NCBI GenBank assembly: GCA_049115715.1
Contig: JAGDZQ010000004.1
Span: forward strand, 1 to 64,000
Length of the DNA: 64,000 nt
Reading direction: 5' to 3'
Source: JAMZMI01 sp049115715
GTDB lineage: Bacteria > Bacteroidota > Bacteroidia > Cytophagales > Cyclobacteriaceae
In this document: in pieces, positions 8,630-17,909 of the stretch
How positions within the stretch are numbered: the first letter of the stretch is position 1
How the letters are laid out: the number at the start of each line of letters is the position of its first letter
Made by a program: the position numbers and the translations under genes
The notes under the pieces: generated by a model
Databases searched by the model: none
Told to the model about the DNA's origin: nothing
Seen by the model: the letters and a program-made list of their open reading frames with translations, nothing else

Positions 8630-11600
8630 ATGAGCTTTGGTGAAGTATATGGTTTTGATTCTTCAGGGAATCCAATAACAATTACAGTTCAGGTAGATGA
8701 TGCTGGCGGAGGTGCTGGTGATGCCACCTTTACAGTGTCAGGTCGAGTTATGACGCACTTAGGTGTTGGACTTGAGAACTATCGGGTGACCATGCGTCAT
8801 TTTGTGGCAGGCGGCTCGCACCTTAACCTAGGTAGCCAAGTTAAGACCAACTCAAATGGTGAGTATTCCATTATTTTTTTAAGAAGTGATTTACCAGAAG
8901 GCGTCAACTTTCCTACATACTATGCACTAGTTGAAAAAGAGCAAACTTTAGGTGCAGAGGATTGGGAGCAGCAGGCGATTTTTGGTCATGAGCCGAAGAG
9001 TACGACAAGTTTATTATATACACTCAATTTTGTTATTGGTAATGAGCCTTTTGTCGGCCCTCCAGAGTTTGAAGGACTTTATGATCTTTTTTCCATCCCA
9101 TACCAAAATCAAGATCCGGCACTTACAGAACAAGAGATACTAGACGCTGTAATAGCTGCAACTAAGGAGCTGACTGATACGGACATTAATATATTAGCAA
9201 CCAGCCCTGGTTACAATGTTTTTGACAAGACGGCTTTGACTAGCTTTAGAAATGCTACAAGGTTGTACTTCGGGGAAGCAACAAATACAGTCACACTTGA
9301 AGCGTTTCACGCTTTTATGCGGTATGATCTCCCCACTAATTTTTCCATGCTCAGGGACTTGCCTGATGCTCGATTAACTGAAGCACTCCAAACTGCGAAG
9401 CGAATCGCTAATAATATTATAGATCCAGAATTTGATTCTTCAGCGACTGTAACCGCGATAGGGAATCTTAGGAATTCAGGATTGTTGGCAGACCCAATCT
9501 CATTAACAGGAAATAGCTATATGTCGCAAATCCTGGAGATTGCAGGTATTCCCGTCCCCATAGAAGGACAGAATGAGGATGGTGGTGCAGACTCTGTTGA
9601 CCCTCCCGGTGATGTGCCATGGCAGCAGGAGAATTTTGCAGAGGTGTACGCTCAATATGGCCATGAGCAAGACTTTTGGGATAGAAATGAAGTTAGGGAT
9701 GCATTTGATGGAGATGAAGCTACAAGAACCTTAAAAAGAGATAATGTAAAACTTGCTTTTCAGCTAGGGGTCATATGTCAAGAGCATATTCCATTAATCA
9801 ATCAGGTATACACCTCAGTTACTGCAATTGAAGATATTGCAGTTTATGATAAAACCGAATGGCTTTCTCTAATAGAAACAGACCTTGGAGGTGGTGAGAT
9901 TGTTGGTGTGCCTGGAATTTCTCCTGACATAGAAAACTATGGTCTCAGGAAGTCAGAATATGCAATAGCTTTGCTGAATGCTGCAGAGGAAGCATTTCCT
10001 ACAGAGGTTTTGCTTGCTAGAATGAATGCTGAGGCTCCCTTAGTTAATTTTGAAAATGTCAGGTTGTTTCTTGTGAATAACCTAACATATGATATTAAAG
10101 AAAATAGTCCACGTCAGTTTTTTGCTGACAATGGAGATCCGGGTGATCCCACAAAAAGTGAAATTTATGAGCTAAAACGGCTTTGGCACCTTAGCCGTGG
10201 GTATAATAAGTGGGATGACATCAAGGCTCTAAAAGGTGCTGCTCTTACTTCTGCATCCCAAATAGCTGCATATGGCGAGCGATCGTTTATAAAGAATTTT
10301 GCTTCAATTTTTGATGGACTGGTTGATGATGAGTTTACAGGGACTACAAGTGAAGAGAAGGCGAAAACGGTATTTAAAAAGGCAGTCAAGCGAGTAGCTG
10401 CTGCTAGTGAGTTGCAGGTCACATACAGTAGTGCAGTTAACAATGTGAGTACACAGACGTATCGAGATACTTCGGTGGGGGATGTAAGTAAAGGTAGTGA
10501 GCCCAGATTGGATGTACTTTTTGGTTCGCAAGATTATTGCGCATGTAGACACTGCAGATCATCGTTTAGCCCGGCTGCCTATCTGGCAGATTTACTCGGC
10601 TTTTTAAAATTGATTCCTAAAACTGCTGGGGGTGGAAATGCATGGGAAGAGTTAAAGACGCGTCGCACAGAGTTTGCTCAAATAAAGCTAACATGTGATA
10701 ATACAAATATTGTTTTACCTTATATTGACATAGTCAATGAAGTGCTGGAAACAGCTATAGATGGGAGCGGAGGTTCGCATGACCGTCAAACGACTTTAGA
10801 CAAAGAGTCTCTTCGTATCTATCCTGAGCATATTCAATCATCTGTTTACGATACACTTAGTACAGATGATTATACATGGGAGTTGCCTTTCCATCTTTGG
10901 AACAGTGAGGCGAATGCCTATCTGGAAATGATTAATTTATCCAGGTTTGATATTGCTCGATCACTGCTCAACCTTACCTATTTTACCAATGAGTCGGCTC
11001 TGGTTTATTTAGGTATTTCTTCTGGTCTTAAAAGTATATTGGATAGTAATACGTTTAGCTCATCTTTTGGTAATAAGACATCAGATTATCTCTCACACGT
11101 TGACCAGTTGCTGGAGCAGTCGGACATAAGTTATGAGCACCTGCTGAACCTGTTAGGTTCCTCTTTCATTAACCCTGATTCTACAGAGATTCAATTTACC
11201 CCAGCTGATTCGTGTAGTCTTGAGAATGCGAGACTCCAATTTCCGTCTGGAAATTATAATCAGGAGCTTAAAAACCTTCACCGTTTCGAACGCTTAAGGA
11301 GAGTCTTAGGCTGGGAGGTTTCTGATCTGGATATGGCTCTGATTCATTTTGGGGCGGATGATTCCGACTTTAAAATAAACGAACTAGCGGGACTTAAATG
11401 GCTAGCTGAGAAATATAGACTTTCAATTGCAGAAACTTTGTCATGGTTTGCTCCACTCTCTCAGATTTCCTATGATGGCAAGGCATCTCAATATGATGAG
11501 GTTTTCCTTAACCCTTTCTACAATCGTGATGACACGATCCGAACCGATTTCACCGAAGCAAAGACTACAGGTGACATTAATCTCCTTGATGCTCAAGGTC

Positions 11601-14500
11601 AATTAAATGACACTCATGCTCCTGTGATTTTAGCCGCTACAGGGCTAAAGGCTGATGAATTACTACAGTTGGTCACGAAGGATATTACAGATGGAACTGT
11701 TGTAGCTGCAGATGAGCTATCTTATTTCTATAGGGTAGCTTCATTTACCAAGGCACTACGAATCTCGGTAAAAGACTTTTTGGATGTCAGAGATTTGTTT
11801 AGAGGAAATAGAGCACCTGTAGATTTGAAGGGTACAGTTTATGCAGCTGACCCTCATGTTAAGCTCTTACCAAATGAGACTATTCAGTTCTTAAAGGATT
11901 TTGAACTTTTGATGAGCAGTTCGCTGAACATGGAGGATATTCGGTTTATTTTCCTTCAGCAACAGCTTGAGAGCTATCAGGCAGATACTGCCACACTAAC
12001 GGAAAGCCTGGAGAACCTGCGTACAAAATATGTAACCAGATTGGGAGAGGTTGGAATAAGTATAAATAGAACCAGAGAAGACCTTGCGAATTTATTTGCT
12101 TTGTTCTTTGATGAAAACATAGTATCCCAATCGTTGGAGATTGTAGATGGAGTGATATCTGATGAAGAAGTCGCTGCGAACGCATTCATTGATACTTATT
12201 GGGATAGTCTGGTAACGAGTGTCGGAGATGTCAAATCAGGATTAGTTACATCTGGATCTGTAAGTTTCGTTACAGCCGCTGAAGACAGGATAGATTTTGT
12301 ATTTGCTCAATTTCATAATGCCTTGATTGGCAAACTAAGGTTAAAAGAAGAATGGTTGCAGGCCATATCGGAGTTTTTTGACATTGGATACGAAACAGTT
12401 TCTGGTGTATTGGAAGAAAAACTGGGTTCTGCCTCCAATTATTTATCCTTAGAACTGATTTATGATTCGACGGTACTCTCAGACACGACCTTTGATGTTC
12501 ATCGCATGGATTTGATCAAGTTGATCAAGACTGGTCTCGTGTTTGAAAAACTTGGTGTAGCACCTCGCCATATTTCCTTTCTTTTGGATGGAGACAATGG
12601 TACCAATTGGTATATCATGACTGATGCTCCAACAAGTGTACCAGATCTTCCATTGACTAATTTTGATGGGTTTATCTCCTTACTGGAAGCCTATCAGCTT
12701 AACGGTAAATACCAGAACTCAAGTCAATCTATCATAGACATCATACAGCAAAATATAACTCATGCGAGTCAGGTAGCAATAACTACAGGATGGAGTATAG
12801 CGGACATTAGCTATGCCACTACTTCAAACCCTCCAAACCCTGCACTAGTACCAGTTGGCATGAATCAGGATTGGTTAATCCATTTAGATCGGATCAATGA
12901 TGCATTGAATAAAATGAAATTACCACTGGAAAAGGCTCGTAAGCTTTTGCTGGAGGTGAATGGTTCAAGTGAATACGTTCCGTTAGTAGACCTTACGCAG
13001 CAGCAATCTCTTGATATTCAATCAGTGGTGAGATCACTTCACTCAGAGAATGCATGGAAGAAATCAGCCGTTGAAGTCAGGGATAAACTAAGGGCATTAC
13101 AACGAGATGCGCTTACTGCATACTTGATTGGCAATAGCGGATTTGCAGATAAAACGAGCCTTTACGAGCATTATCTGCTGGATGTGGAGATGGAGCCTTG
13201 CATGCTGACTTCTAGAATTAAACTGGCAATATCTTCTGTTCAGCTTTGGATACAGCGAATCCAGATGGGACTGGAATCGGAATTTACTATAGATGATGAG
13301 GCACTGGACGAGTGGAAGTGGCGTAAGAATTACCGAGTCTGGGAAGCGGCAAGAAAGGTGTTCGTTTATCCTGAAAACTGGATAGAACCAGAACTAAGAG
13401 ACGATAAGTCACCATTCTTTGAAGAACTGGAAGACGAGCTGTTGCAAGGAGAAGTTACAGACGAGTCTGCTGAAATAGCCTACCTCAATTACCTAAATAA
13501 GCTTGACGATGTAGCGCTTCTTGAGATAAGTGGCATTTACAACGAAGAAGACCGAGGCATCTTGCATGTGTATGCACGCACCAAAAATGAACCTCACCGC
13601 TATTATTATCGCACACAGGAAGATGGGTTTCGCTGGACTCCATGGCAGGGTATGGATTTGGATATAGAAGGAGATCATCTGGTACCAGTGGTGTTTAACA
13701 GAAGGCCTATGATCTTTTGGCCTGTATTTAGTGAACTTCCTCTCCAACCAGATGAAGAACAGCTAAAAATACAGCAGTACAATCAAAGTGTCATCAATGA
13801 TGAACCTTCTAAAATACCATTGAAAGAGATTCAGATCAAACTGGCTTTTAGCGAATGGAAAAATAACAAATGGCAACCAAAGAAAATATCTAAACAAAGC
13901 CTTAGTTCATTAAGAGGACTCTATCCGGAGAACTACTTTTTTAAATTGGTCATTGAAAATGGTGAGTTAGGTATTGATACATTCTATAATGATGAAAGTA
14001 TATTTAATCACTTAGGATCCTTTAGTTTGGATAATTGCACATCTGATCTGGTAGCAAATGATGTACAATACACAGCTAAACCATCTCCGTTTTCTGTCAA
14101 CAACTCCGATAGGGAGTTTATGAAGATTAAAGGGAAAGCGGATATTGAGAACTTTGCTATCACCGAAAAAATGGCTTATACAATTTCTGAAGAAACTATT
14201 GTCGATGGGAACACTCTTAATGATCTTCCTGAAGCGGTGGTTGATGAAAAGGTCATCCTTCAGCAAATATCGGGCAATTTTAGAATCACGTATCCAGTGA
14301 CCGGAGTGGATTTGCTATCCAAAGTTCCGTTCTTTTTCGAAGATCAGGGGCGTGTCTTTTTTGTAGAACCAAGCGAAGAGCAATTTACCAGAAAGGTGAT
14401 CAATCAGCTACCTGTAAGAATTGTGAAGATTAAGCGCTATACGAAATACCCTATACCAACAAGTATAAAAAATTTATTATTAAATGGATCTCAGGTATAG
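8630..14500 (+). CDS. Tc toxin A subunit, N-terminal part (VRP1, ABC-N, neuraminidase-like)
   Basis: A 1956-residue protein matching the N-terminal two thirds of a TcA. Residues about 1-130 form a beta-sandwich that resembles carboxypeptidase-regulatory or transthyretin-like folds. The diagnostic VRP1 start (Asp-Val-Leu-Phe-Gly, then Cys-x-Cys-x-x-Cys, then Ser-Pro-Ala-Ala-Tyr-Leu-Ala-Asp-Leu) is near residues 620-665, and helical shell sequence follows. The ABC-toxin N-terminal helix bundle lies near 1487-1600. A neuraminidase-like domain with Tyr-Tyr-Tyr-Arg and Trp-Thr-Pro-Trp motifs lies from about 1617. The protein ends where the pore-forming part of a one-chain TcA would begin, and that part is encoded 39 bases downstream. 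It should form the alpha-helical shell of the pentameric translocation machine. TcaA/TcaB and YenA1/YenA2 are known examples of split TcA. Confidence 0.9.
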   Translation: MSFGEVYGFDSSGNPITITVQVDDAGGGAGDATFTVSGRVMTHLGVGLENYRVTMRHFVAGGSHLNLGSQVKTNSNGEYSIIFLRSDLPEGVNFPTYYALVEKEQTLGAEDWEQQAIFGHEPKSTTSLLYTLNFVIGNEPFVGPPEFEGLYDLFSIPYQNQDPALTEQEILDAVIAATKELTDTDINILATSPGYNVFDKTALTSFRNATRLYFGEATNTVTLEAFHAFMRYDLPTNFSMLRDLPDARLTEALQTAKRIANNIIDPEFDSSATVTAIGNLRNSGLLADPISLTGNSYMSQILEIAGIPVPIEGQNEDGGADSVDPPGDVPWQQENFAEVYAQYGHEQDFWDRNEVRDAFDGDEATRTLKRDNVKLAFQLGVICQEHIPLINQVYTSVTAIEDIAVYDKTEWLSLIETDLGGGEIVGVPGISPDIENYGLRKSEYAIALLNAAEEAFPTEVLLARMNAEAPLVNFENVRLFLVNNLTYDIKENSPRQFFADNGDPGDPTKSEIYELKRLWHLSRGYNKWDDIKALKGAALTSASQIAAYGERSFIKNFASIFDGLVDDEFTGTTSEEKAKTVFKKAVKRVAAASELQVTYSSAVNNVSTQTYRDTSVGDVSKGSEPRLDVLFGSQDYCACRHCRSSFSPAAYLADLLGFLKLIPKTAGGGNAWEELKTRRTEFAQIKLTCDNTNIVLPYIDIVNEVLETAIDGSGGSHDRQTTLDKESLRIYPEHIQSSVYDTLSTDDYTWELPFHLWNSEANAYLEMINLSRFDIARSLLNLTYFTNESALVYLGISSGLKSILDSNTFSSSFGNKTSDYLSHVDQLLEQSDISYEHLLNLLGSSFINPDSTEIQFTPADSCSLENARLQFPSGNYNQELKNLHRFERLRRVLGWEVSDLDMALIHFGADDSDFKINELAGLKWLAEKYRLSIAETLSWFAPLSQISYDGKASQYDEVFLNPFYNRDDTIRTDFTEAKTTGDINLLDAQGQLNDTHAPVILAATGLKADELLQLVTKDITDGTVVAADELSYFYRVASFTKALRISVKDFLDVRDLFRGNRAPVDLKGTVYAADPHVKLLPNETIQFLKDFELLMSSSLNMEDIRFIFLQQQLESYQADTATLTESLENLRTKYVTRLGEVGISINRTREDLANLFALFFDENIVSQSLEIVDGVISDEEVAANAFIDTYWDSLVTSVGDVKSGLVTSGSVSFVTAAEDRIDFVFAQFHNALIGKLRLKEEWLQAISEFFDIGYETVSGVLEEKLGSASNYLSLELIYDSTVLSDTTFDVHRMDLIKLIKTGLVFEKLGVAPRHISFLLDGDNGTNWYIMTDAPTSVPDLPLTNFDGFISLLEAYQLNGKYQNSSQSIIDIIQQNITHASQVAITTGWSIADISYATTSNPPNPALVPVGMNQDWLIHLDRINDALNKMKLPLEKARKLLLEVNGSSEYVPLVDLTQQQSLDIQSVVRSLHSENAWKKSAVEVRDKLRALQRDALTAYLIGNSGFADKTSLYEHYLLDVEMEPCMLTSRIKLAISSVQLWIQRIQMGLESEFTIDDEALDEWKWRKNYRVWEAARKVFVYPENWIEPELRDDKSPFFEELEDELLQGEVTDESAEIAYLNYLNKLDDVALLEISGIYNEEDRGILHVYARTKNEPHRYYYRTQEDGFRWTPWQGMDLDIEGDHLVPVVFNRRPMIFWPVFSELPLQPDEEQLKIQQYNQSVINDEPSKIPLKEIQIKLAFSEWKNNKWQPKKISKQSLSSLRGLYPENYFFKLVIENGELGIDTFYNDESIFNHLGSFSLDNCTSDLVANDVQYTAKPSPFSVNNSDREFMKIKGKADIENFAITEKMAYTISEETIVDGNTLNDLPEAVVDEKVILQQISGNFRITYPVTGVDLLSKVPFFFEDQGRVFFVEPSEEQFTRKVINQLPVRIVKIKRYTKYPIPTSIKNLLLNGSQV

Positions 14501-14539
14501 TACTCTATACCATCCTTTAAACTTATCAATAATTAAGAT

Positions 14540-17500
14540 ATGCCGATAGCTCCCAAACTCAATAAGTATGCTATTCAAGATGGCGAACAGGTCTTCGATA
14601 GCCTTCATCAAAGTCCACCCAAGGATGGAATACGAGATATTGAGGATCAACCGGAAATAACACGAGGAGCAGATGAGCTTTTCATAAAACAAATTGAAGT
14701 CGAGATTTCCTCTTCAGCGACATTTCGAAAGTATGCCTTCAAGCCCTTTTATCATCCGTATGTCTGTGCGATGATCAAGCAACTCAATCGCTACGGAATT
14801 GGTGGGTTACTTGATCCAAAACCTGACTCGGAAGCTGGTCTGGACCTATTAAGACAACAAGCCAAAAATGCGTCTTTTGATTTTGAGACTTATTACCAAC
14901 CTACTAACGATTTAGTAGATGCAAATTACCCGAAAGAAGGTTTTGACTTTGACTTTGATAGTCCATACGGTATTTACAACTGGGAGCTTTTCTTTCACGC
15001 ACCGCTCCATATCGCAACACATTTGACTCAGAATCAAAAATTTGAAGATGCGCAAAAGTGGCTGCACTATATTTTTAACCCTACAGAAGTAGAAGACCCC
15101 AGAGAGTCTGACGGAGTGACACCCATACCTGCACCTGCCCGTTTTTGGAAGGTTAAGCCTTTTTTCGAGTATGAGTCTCAAAGAGGTGCTACAGGTGGTG
15201 AAGTAGCAGAAGTATTGGCAAAAATGTCGGAAGGCAGTGTAGCTTTCCAACGACAACTGGATCAATGGATGAAAAACCCATTTCAGCCACATACCATTGC
15301 TAGGCTAAGAGTGGTAGCCTACATGAAGTCTGTGGTGATGAAATACATCGATAACTTGATTCAATGGGGCGACAGTCTTTTCCGAAGAGATACGATAGAG
15401 TCCATCAATGAAGCCACGCAGCTTTATTTGCTGGCGAGTCAAATACTGGGGCCAAAACCTGTACGGGTACAAAATGATACTACGGTAGTTAAATCACTTG
15501 GAGACGTGGTGGATGGTGCGACCATAAGCGATTCGATAGTTGACATGGAAAGCGAGTTGGGTACACTGACCTCTGATCAAGACGTAGATTTAGATAAGAG
15601 CCTCAATGCTTTTAACAGTGTCTTATTATTCTGCACCCAACCCAATGAAAAATTGCTCGAATATTGGGATACGGTAGCAGATCGGCTTTTTAAGATCCGT
15701 CACTGTATGAATATAGAGGGGGTAACCCGAACATTGGCACTTTTCGAGCCACCTATTGATCCGGCTTTGCTGGTACGAGCTTCTGCAGCTGGTTTGGATA
15801 TCAATGCAGTACTCAATGACATTTCTGGTGGATCTATCCCGCATTACCGCTTTAGGGTACTGATACAGAAGGCTCAGGAGCTATGCAGCGATGTGAAAAG
15901 CCTAGGGCAGTCCTTACTATCTGCGATGGAAAAGCGAGATGCTGAAGAACTGGCACAGCTTCGTGCAGGGCAGGAGGTGACTTTGCTCAAGGCCATACGT
16001 CAGATCAAAAAGCAAAGCATAGCAGAAAACCAAGAAACCATAGAGTCTTTAAAGCACGCCAAAGAACTAGCCGAGATTCGTAAGAAGTACTACAGTTCAC
16101 GTAAGTATATGAACCGCTCAGAAAAGCAGCAGCTTAAGCGAATGGATAGGTCTCTACAACTTAAATTTAGTTCTCAAGGAGTAGGTCTTTTAGCTGGGGT
16201 TGTGGGACAAATTTCGGATTTCGAAGTAGGTCTAGCGGGAGCATTTGGAAGCCCTTTTGTTACAGCATCTGGCGGAGGAAATACTTTGTTTAGAGGATTG
16301 CAGGGAGCTATGGGGGCACTCAATGCTTTGAGCGAAGTTGAAAGTAACAAAGCCGCTAAATCTGGTATCAAAGGTGGCTATGAGCGTAGAAAAGACGATT
16401 GGCAGCTTCAGGTAGAGCTGGCAGAAAAGGAACTTGAGCAGATCGAGCGACAGATTACCGGAGCGGAAATTCGTCTGGCCATATCTGAGCGTGATTTGGA
16501 AAATCAGGATATGCAGATCGAGCAGTCGTCAGAGGTGCAGAAGTTCATGAAGGACAAGTACACCAATAAGGATCTATACAATTGGATGTCAAGGCAGATT
16601 TCAAGCTTGTACTTCCAAAGCTATCAGTTAGCTTACGATGTTGCCAAAATGGCCGAAAAGTCCTTTGAGCACGAACTGGCAAAAGAAGACACCACTTACA
16701 TCAAGTTTGGACATTGGGATAGCCTCAAAGCAGGTTTGCTGGCAGGAGAGAAGCTACAAGGCGATCTCAGAAGACTGGAAGTAGCTCACCTTGAGCAGAA
16801 CCAACGCGAATATGAACTGACTAAACATGTACCGCTTAGCATGCTTTCTCCTAATCAGTTGATTGACTTGAGAGAAACGGGAACTTGTGAGTTTTACATT
16901 CCGGAAGTACTCTTTGATCTGGATCAGCCGGGTCAGTACATGAGAAGGATCAAGTCCGTAAGGTTGACCATTCCTGCTGTGACAGGCCCTTATACCAATG
17001 TGAATGCCAAGTTGACCCTGCTTGCCAATAGAAGAAGGAAAAACACTAAAGATGTAGATACTGCAGCAGATTATGCTTGGTCAGCAGATGATTCAAGGTT
17101 TGTATCGGATGTTGGTGGCATCCAGGCTGTCGCGATTAGCTCTGCACAAAACGACGCAGGTTTGTTTGAGCTCAACTTTCAGGATGAGCGCTACCTGCCC
17201 TTCGAAGGAGCCGGTGCTATCAGTCATTGGAGGCTGGAGCTACCCGCTGAGCATCGTCAGTTTGATTACGATACCATCTCAGATGTAGTGGTGCACATCA
17301 GCTATACCGCACGTGAAGGAGGCAATCGAATGAAGGCTGCCGCAGTAGGCAATATAGAAGCAGGGTTGAATGCATTTGCCAATGAATTGGCGGATTCTGG
17401 TCAGATACAGCAAAAGCTTTTTAGCCTGAAGACCCACTTCCCGAATGCCCTTCGCAGGCTGCTACAGCCTATCAGTGACCAAGACTATCAGGAGGCACAA

Positions 17501-17908
17501 GTGGCGATCAAAAAGGAACATTTTCCATATTTCTTGAAAAATATGTCGATAGATAGTGGGGCTGGGTCTTCTGGGGCACTACTGAGGCTCATCGTGAAGC
17601 AAAAAGATGGCGCAAGTATCAATTTGTCCACCTTCAATACTTTGAATGCTACCGTGTTGGATTCACAGGATACCGTTGTTGGAGGTGCTACAGCTGCAGA
17701 TACCGCTCTCGTGGCTGCAGTGGCAGAAGACCCAATTCAGATTGCTGCAGCGGATTTTACCCCCTCGACGGCAAATACCAGTTGGCTTGATACCTTCACT
17801 ATACGGTTTAAGCATAGCACACCAGCACAGTTAGAAAACGTGCTCAACAGCTCGGAGATAGAAGATATTTATTTATTGATTGATTATAGCGTATCAACAC
17901 CAAGTTAA
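14540..17908 (+). CDS. Tc toxin A subunit, C-terminal part (pore and TcB-binding domain)
   Basis: A 1122-residue protein equivalent to the C-terminal part of TcA. The N-terminal segment, with its His-Pro-Tyr-Val and Ile-Phe-Asn-Pro-Thr motifs, is typical of the region just after the neuraminidase-like domain. Residues about 440-545 and 615-740 form long amphipathic helices. They flank a Gly/Ala/Val-rich hydrophobic tip (about 545-590) that would insert into the target membrane. The TcA/TcB-binding domain follows (about 740-980), with Leu-Ser-Met-Leu-Ser-Pro-x-Gln-Leu and Phe-Tyr-Ile-Pro-Glu motifs. A beta-rich end of about 130 residues completes it. With the upstream gene this makes about 3080 residues, longer than the roughly 2500 of TcdA1. 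The next gene starts one base after its stop codon, so the operon is tightly coupled. Confidence 0.9.
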   Translation: MPIAPKLNKYAIQDGEQVFDSLHQSPPKDGIRDIEDQPEITRGADELFIKQIEVEISSSATFRKYAFKPFYHPYVCAMIKQLNRYGIGGLLDPKPDSEAGLDLLRQQAKNASFDFETYYQPTNDLVDANYPKEGFDFDFDSPYGIYNWELFFHAPLHIATHLTQNQKFEDAQKWLHYIFNPTEVEDPRESDGVTPIPAPARFWKVKPFFEYESQRGATGGEVAEVLAKMSEGSVAFQRQLDQWMKNPFQPHTIARLRVVAYMKSVVMKYIDNLIQWGDSLFRRDTIESINEATQLYLLASQILGPKPVRVQNDTTVVKSLGDVVDGATISDSIVDMESELGTLTSDQDVDLDKSLNAFNSVLLFCTQPNEKLLEYWDTVADRLFKIRHCMNIEGVTRTLALFEPPIDPALLVRASAAGLDINAVLNDISGGSIPHYRFRVLIQKAQELCSDVKSLGQSLLSAMEKRDAEELAQLRAGQEVTLLKAIRQIKKQSIAENQETIESLKHAKELAEIRKKYYSSRKYMNRSEKQQLKRMDRSLQLKFSSQGVGLLAGVVGQISDFEVGLAGAFGSPFVTASGGGNTLFRGLQGAMGALNALSEVESNKAAKSGIKGGYERRKDDWQLQVELAEKELEQIERQITGAEIRLAISERDLENQDMQIEQSSEVQKFMKDKYTNKDLYNWMSRQISSLYFQSYQLAYDVAKMAEKSFEHELAKEDTTYIKFGHWDSLKAGLLAGEKLQGDLRRLEVAHLEQNQREYELTKHVPLSMLSPNQLIDLRETGTCEFYIPEVLFDLDQPGQYMRRIKSVRLTIPAVTGPYTNVNAKLTLLANRRRKNTKDVDTAADYAWSADDSRFVSDVGGIQAVAISSAQNDAGLFELNFQDERYLPFEGAGAISHWRLELPAEHRQFDYDTISDVVVHISYTAREGGNRMKAAAVGNIEAGLNAFANELADSGQIQQKLFSLKTHFPNALRRLLQPISDQDYQEAQVAIKKEHFPYFLKNMSIDSGAGSSGALLRLIVKQKDGASINLSTFNTLNATVLDSQDTVVGGATAADTALVAAVAEDPIQIAAADFTPSTANTSWLDTFTIRFKHSTPAQLENVLNSSEIEDIYLLIDYSVSTPS

Positions 17909-17909
17909 A

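Noticed and set aside
17880..17909. Earlier start for the S74 fibre gene
   Set aside because: It would overlap the TcA gene, and its ten extra residues do not occur in the paralogous fibre, which starts at the equivalent of 17910.
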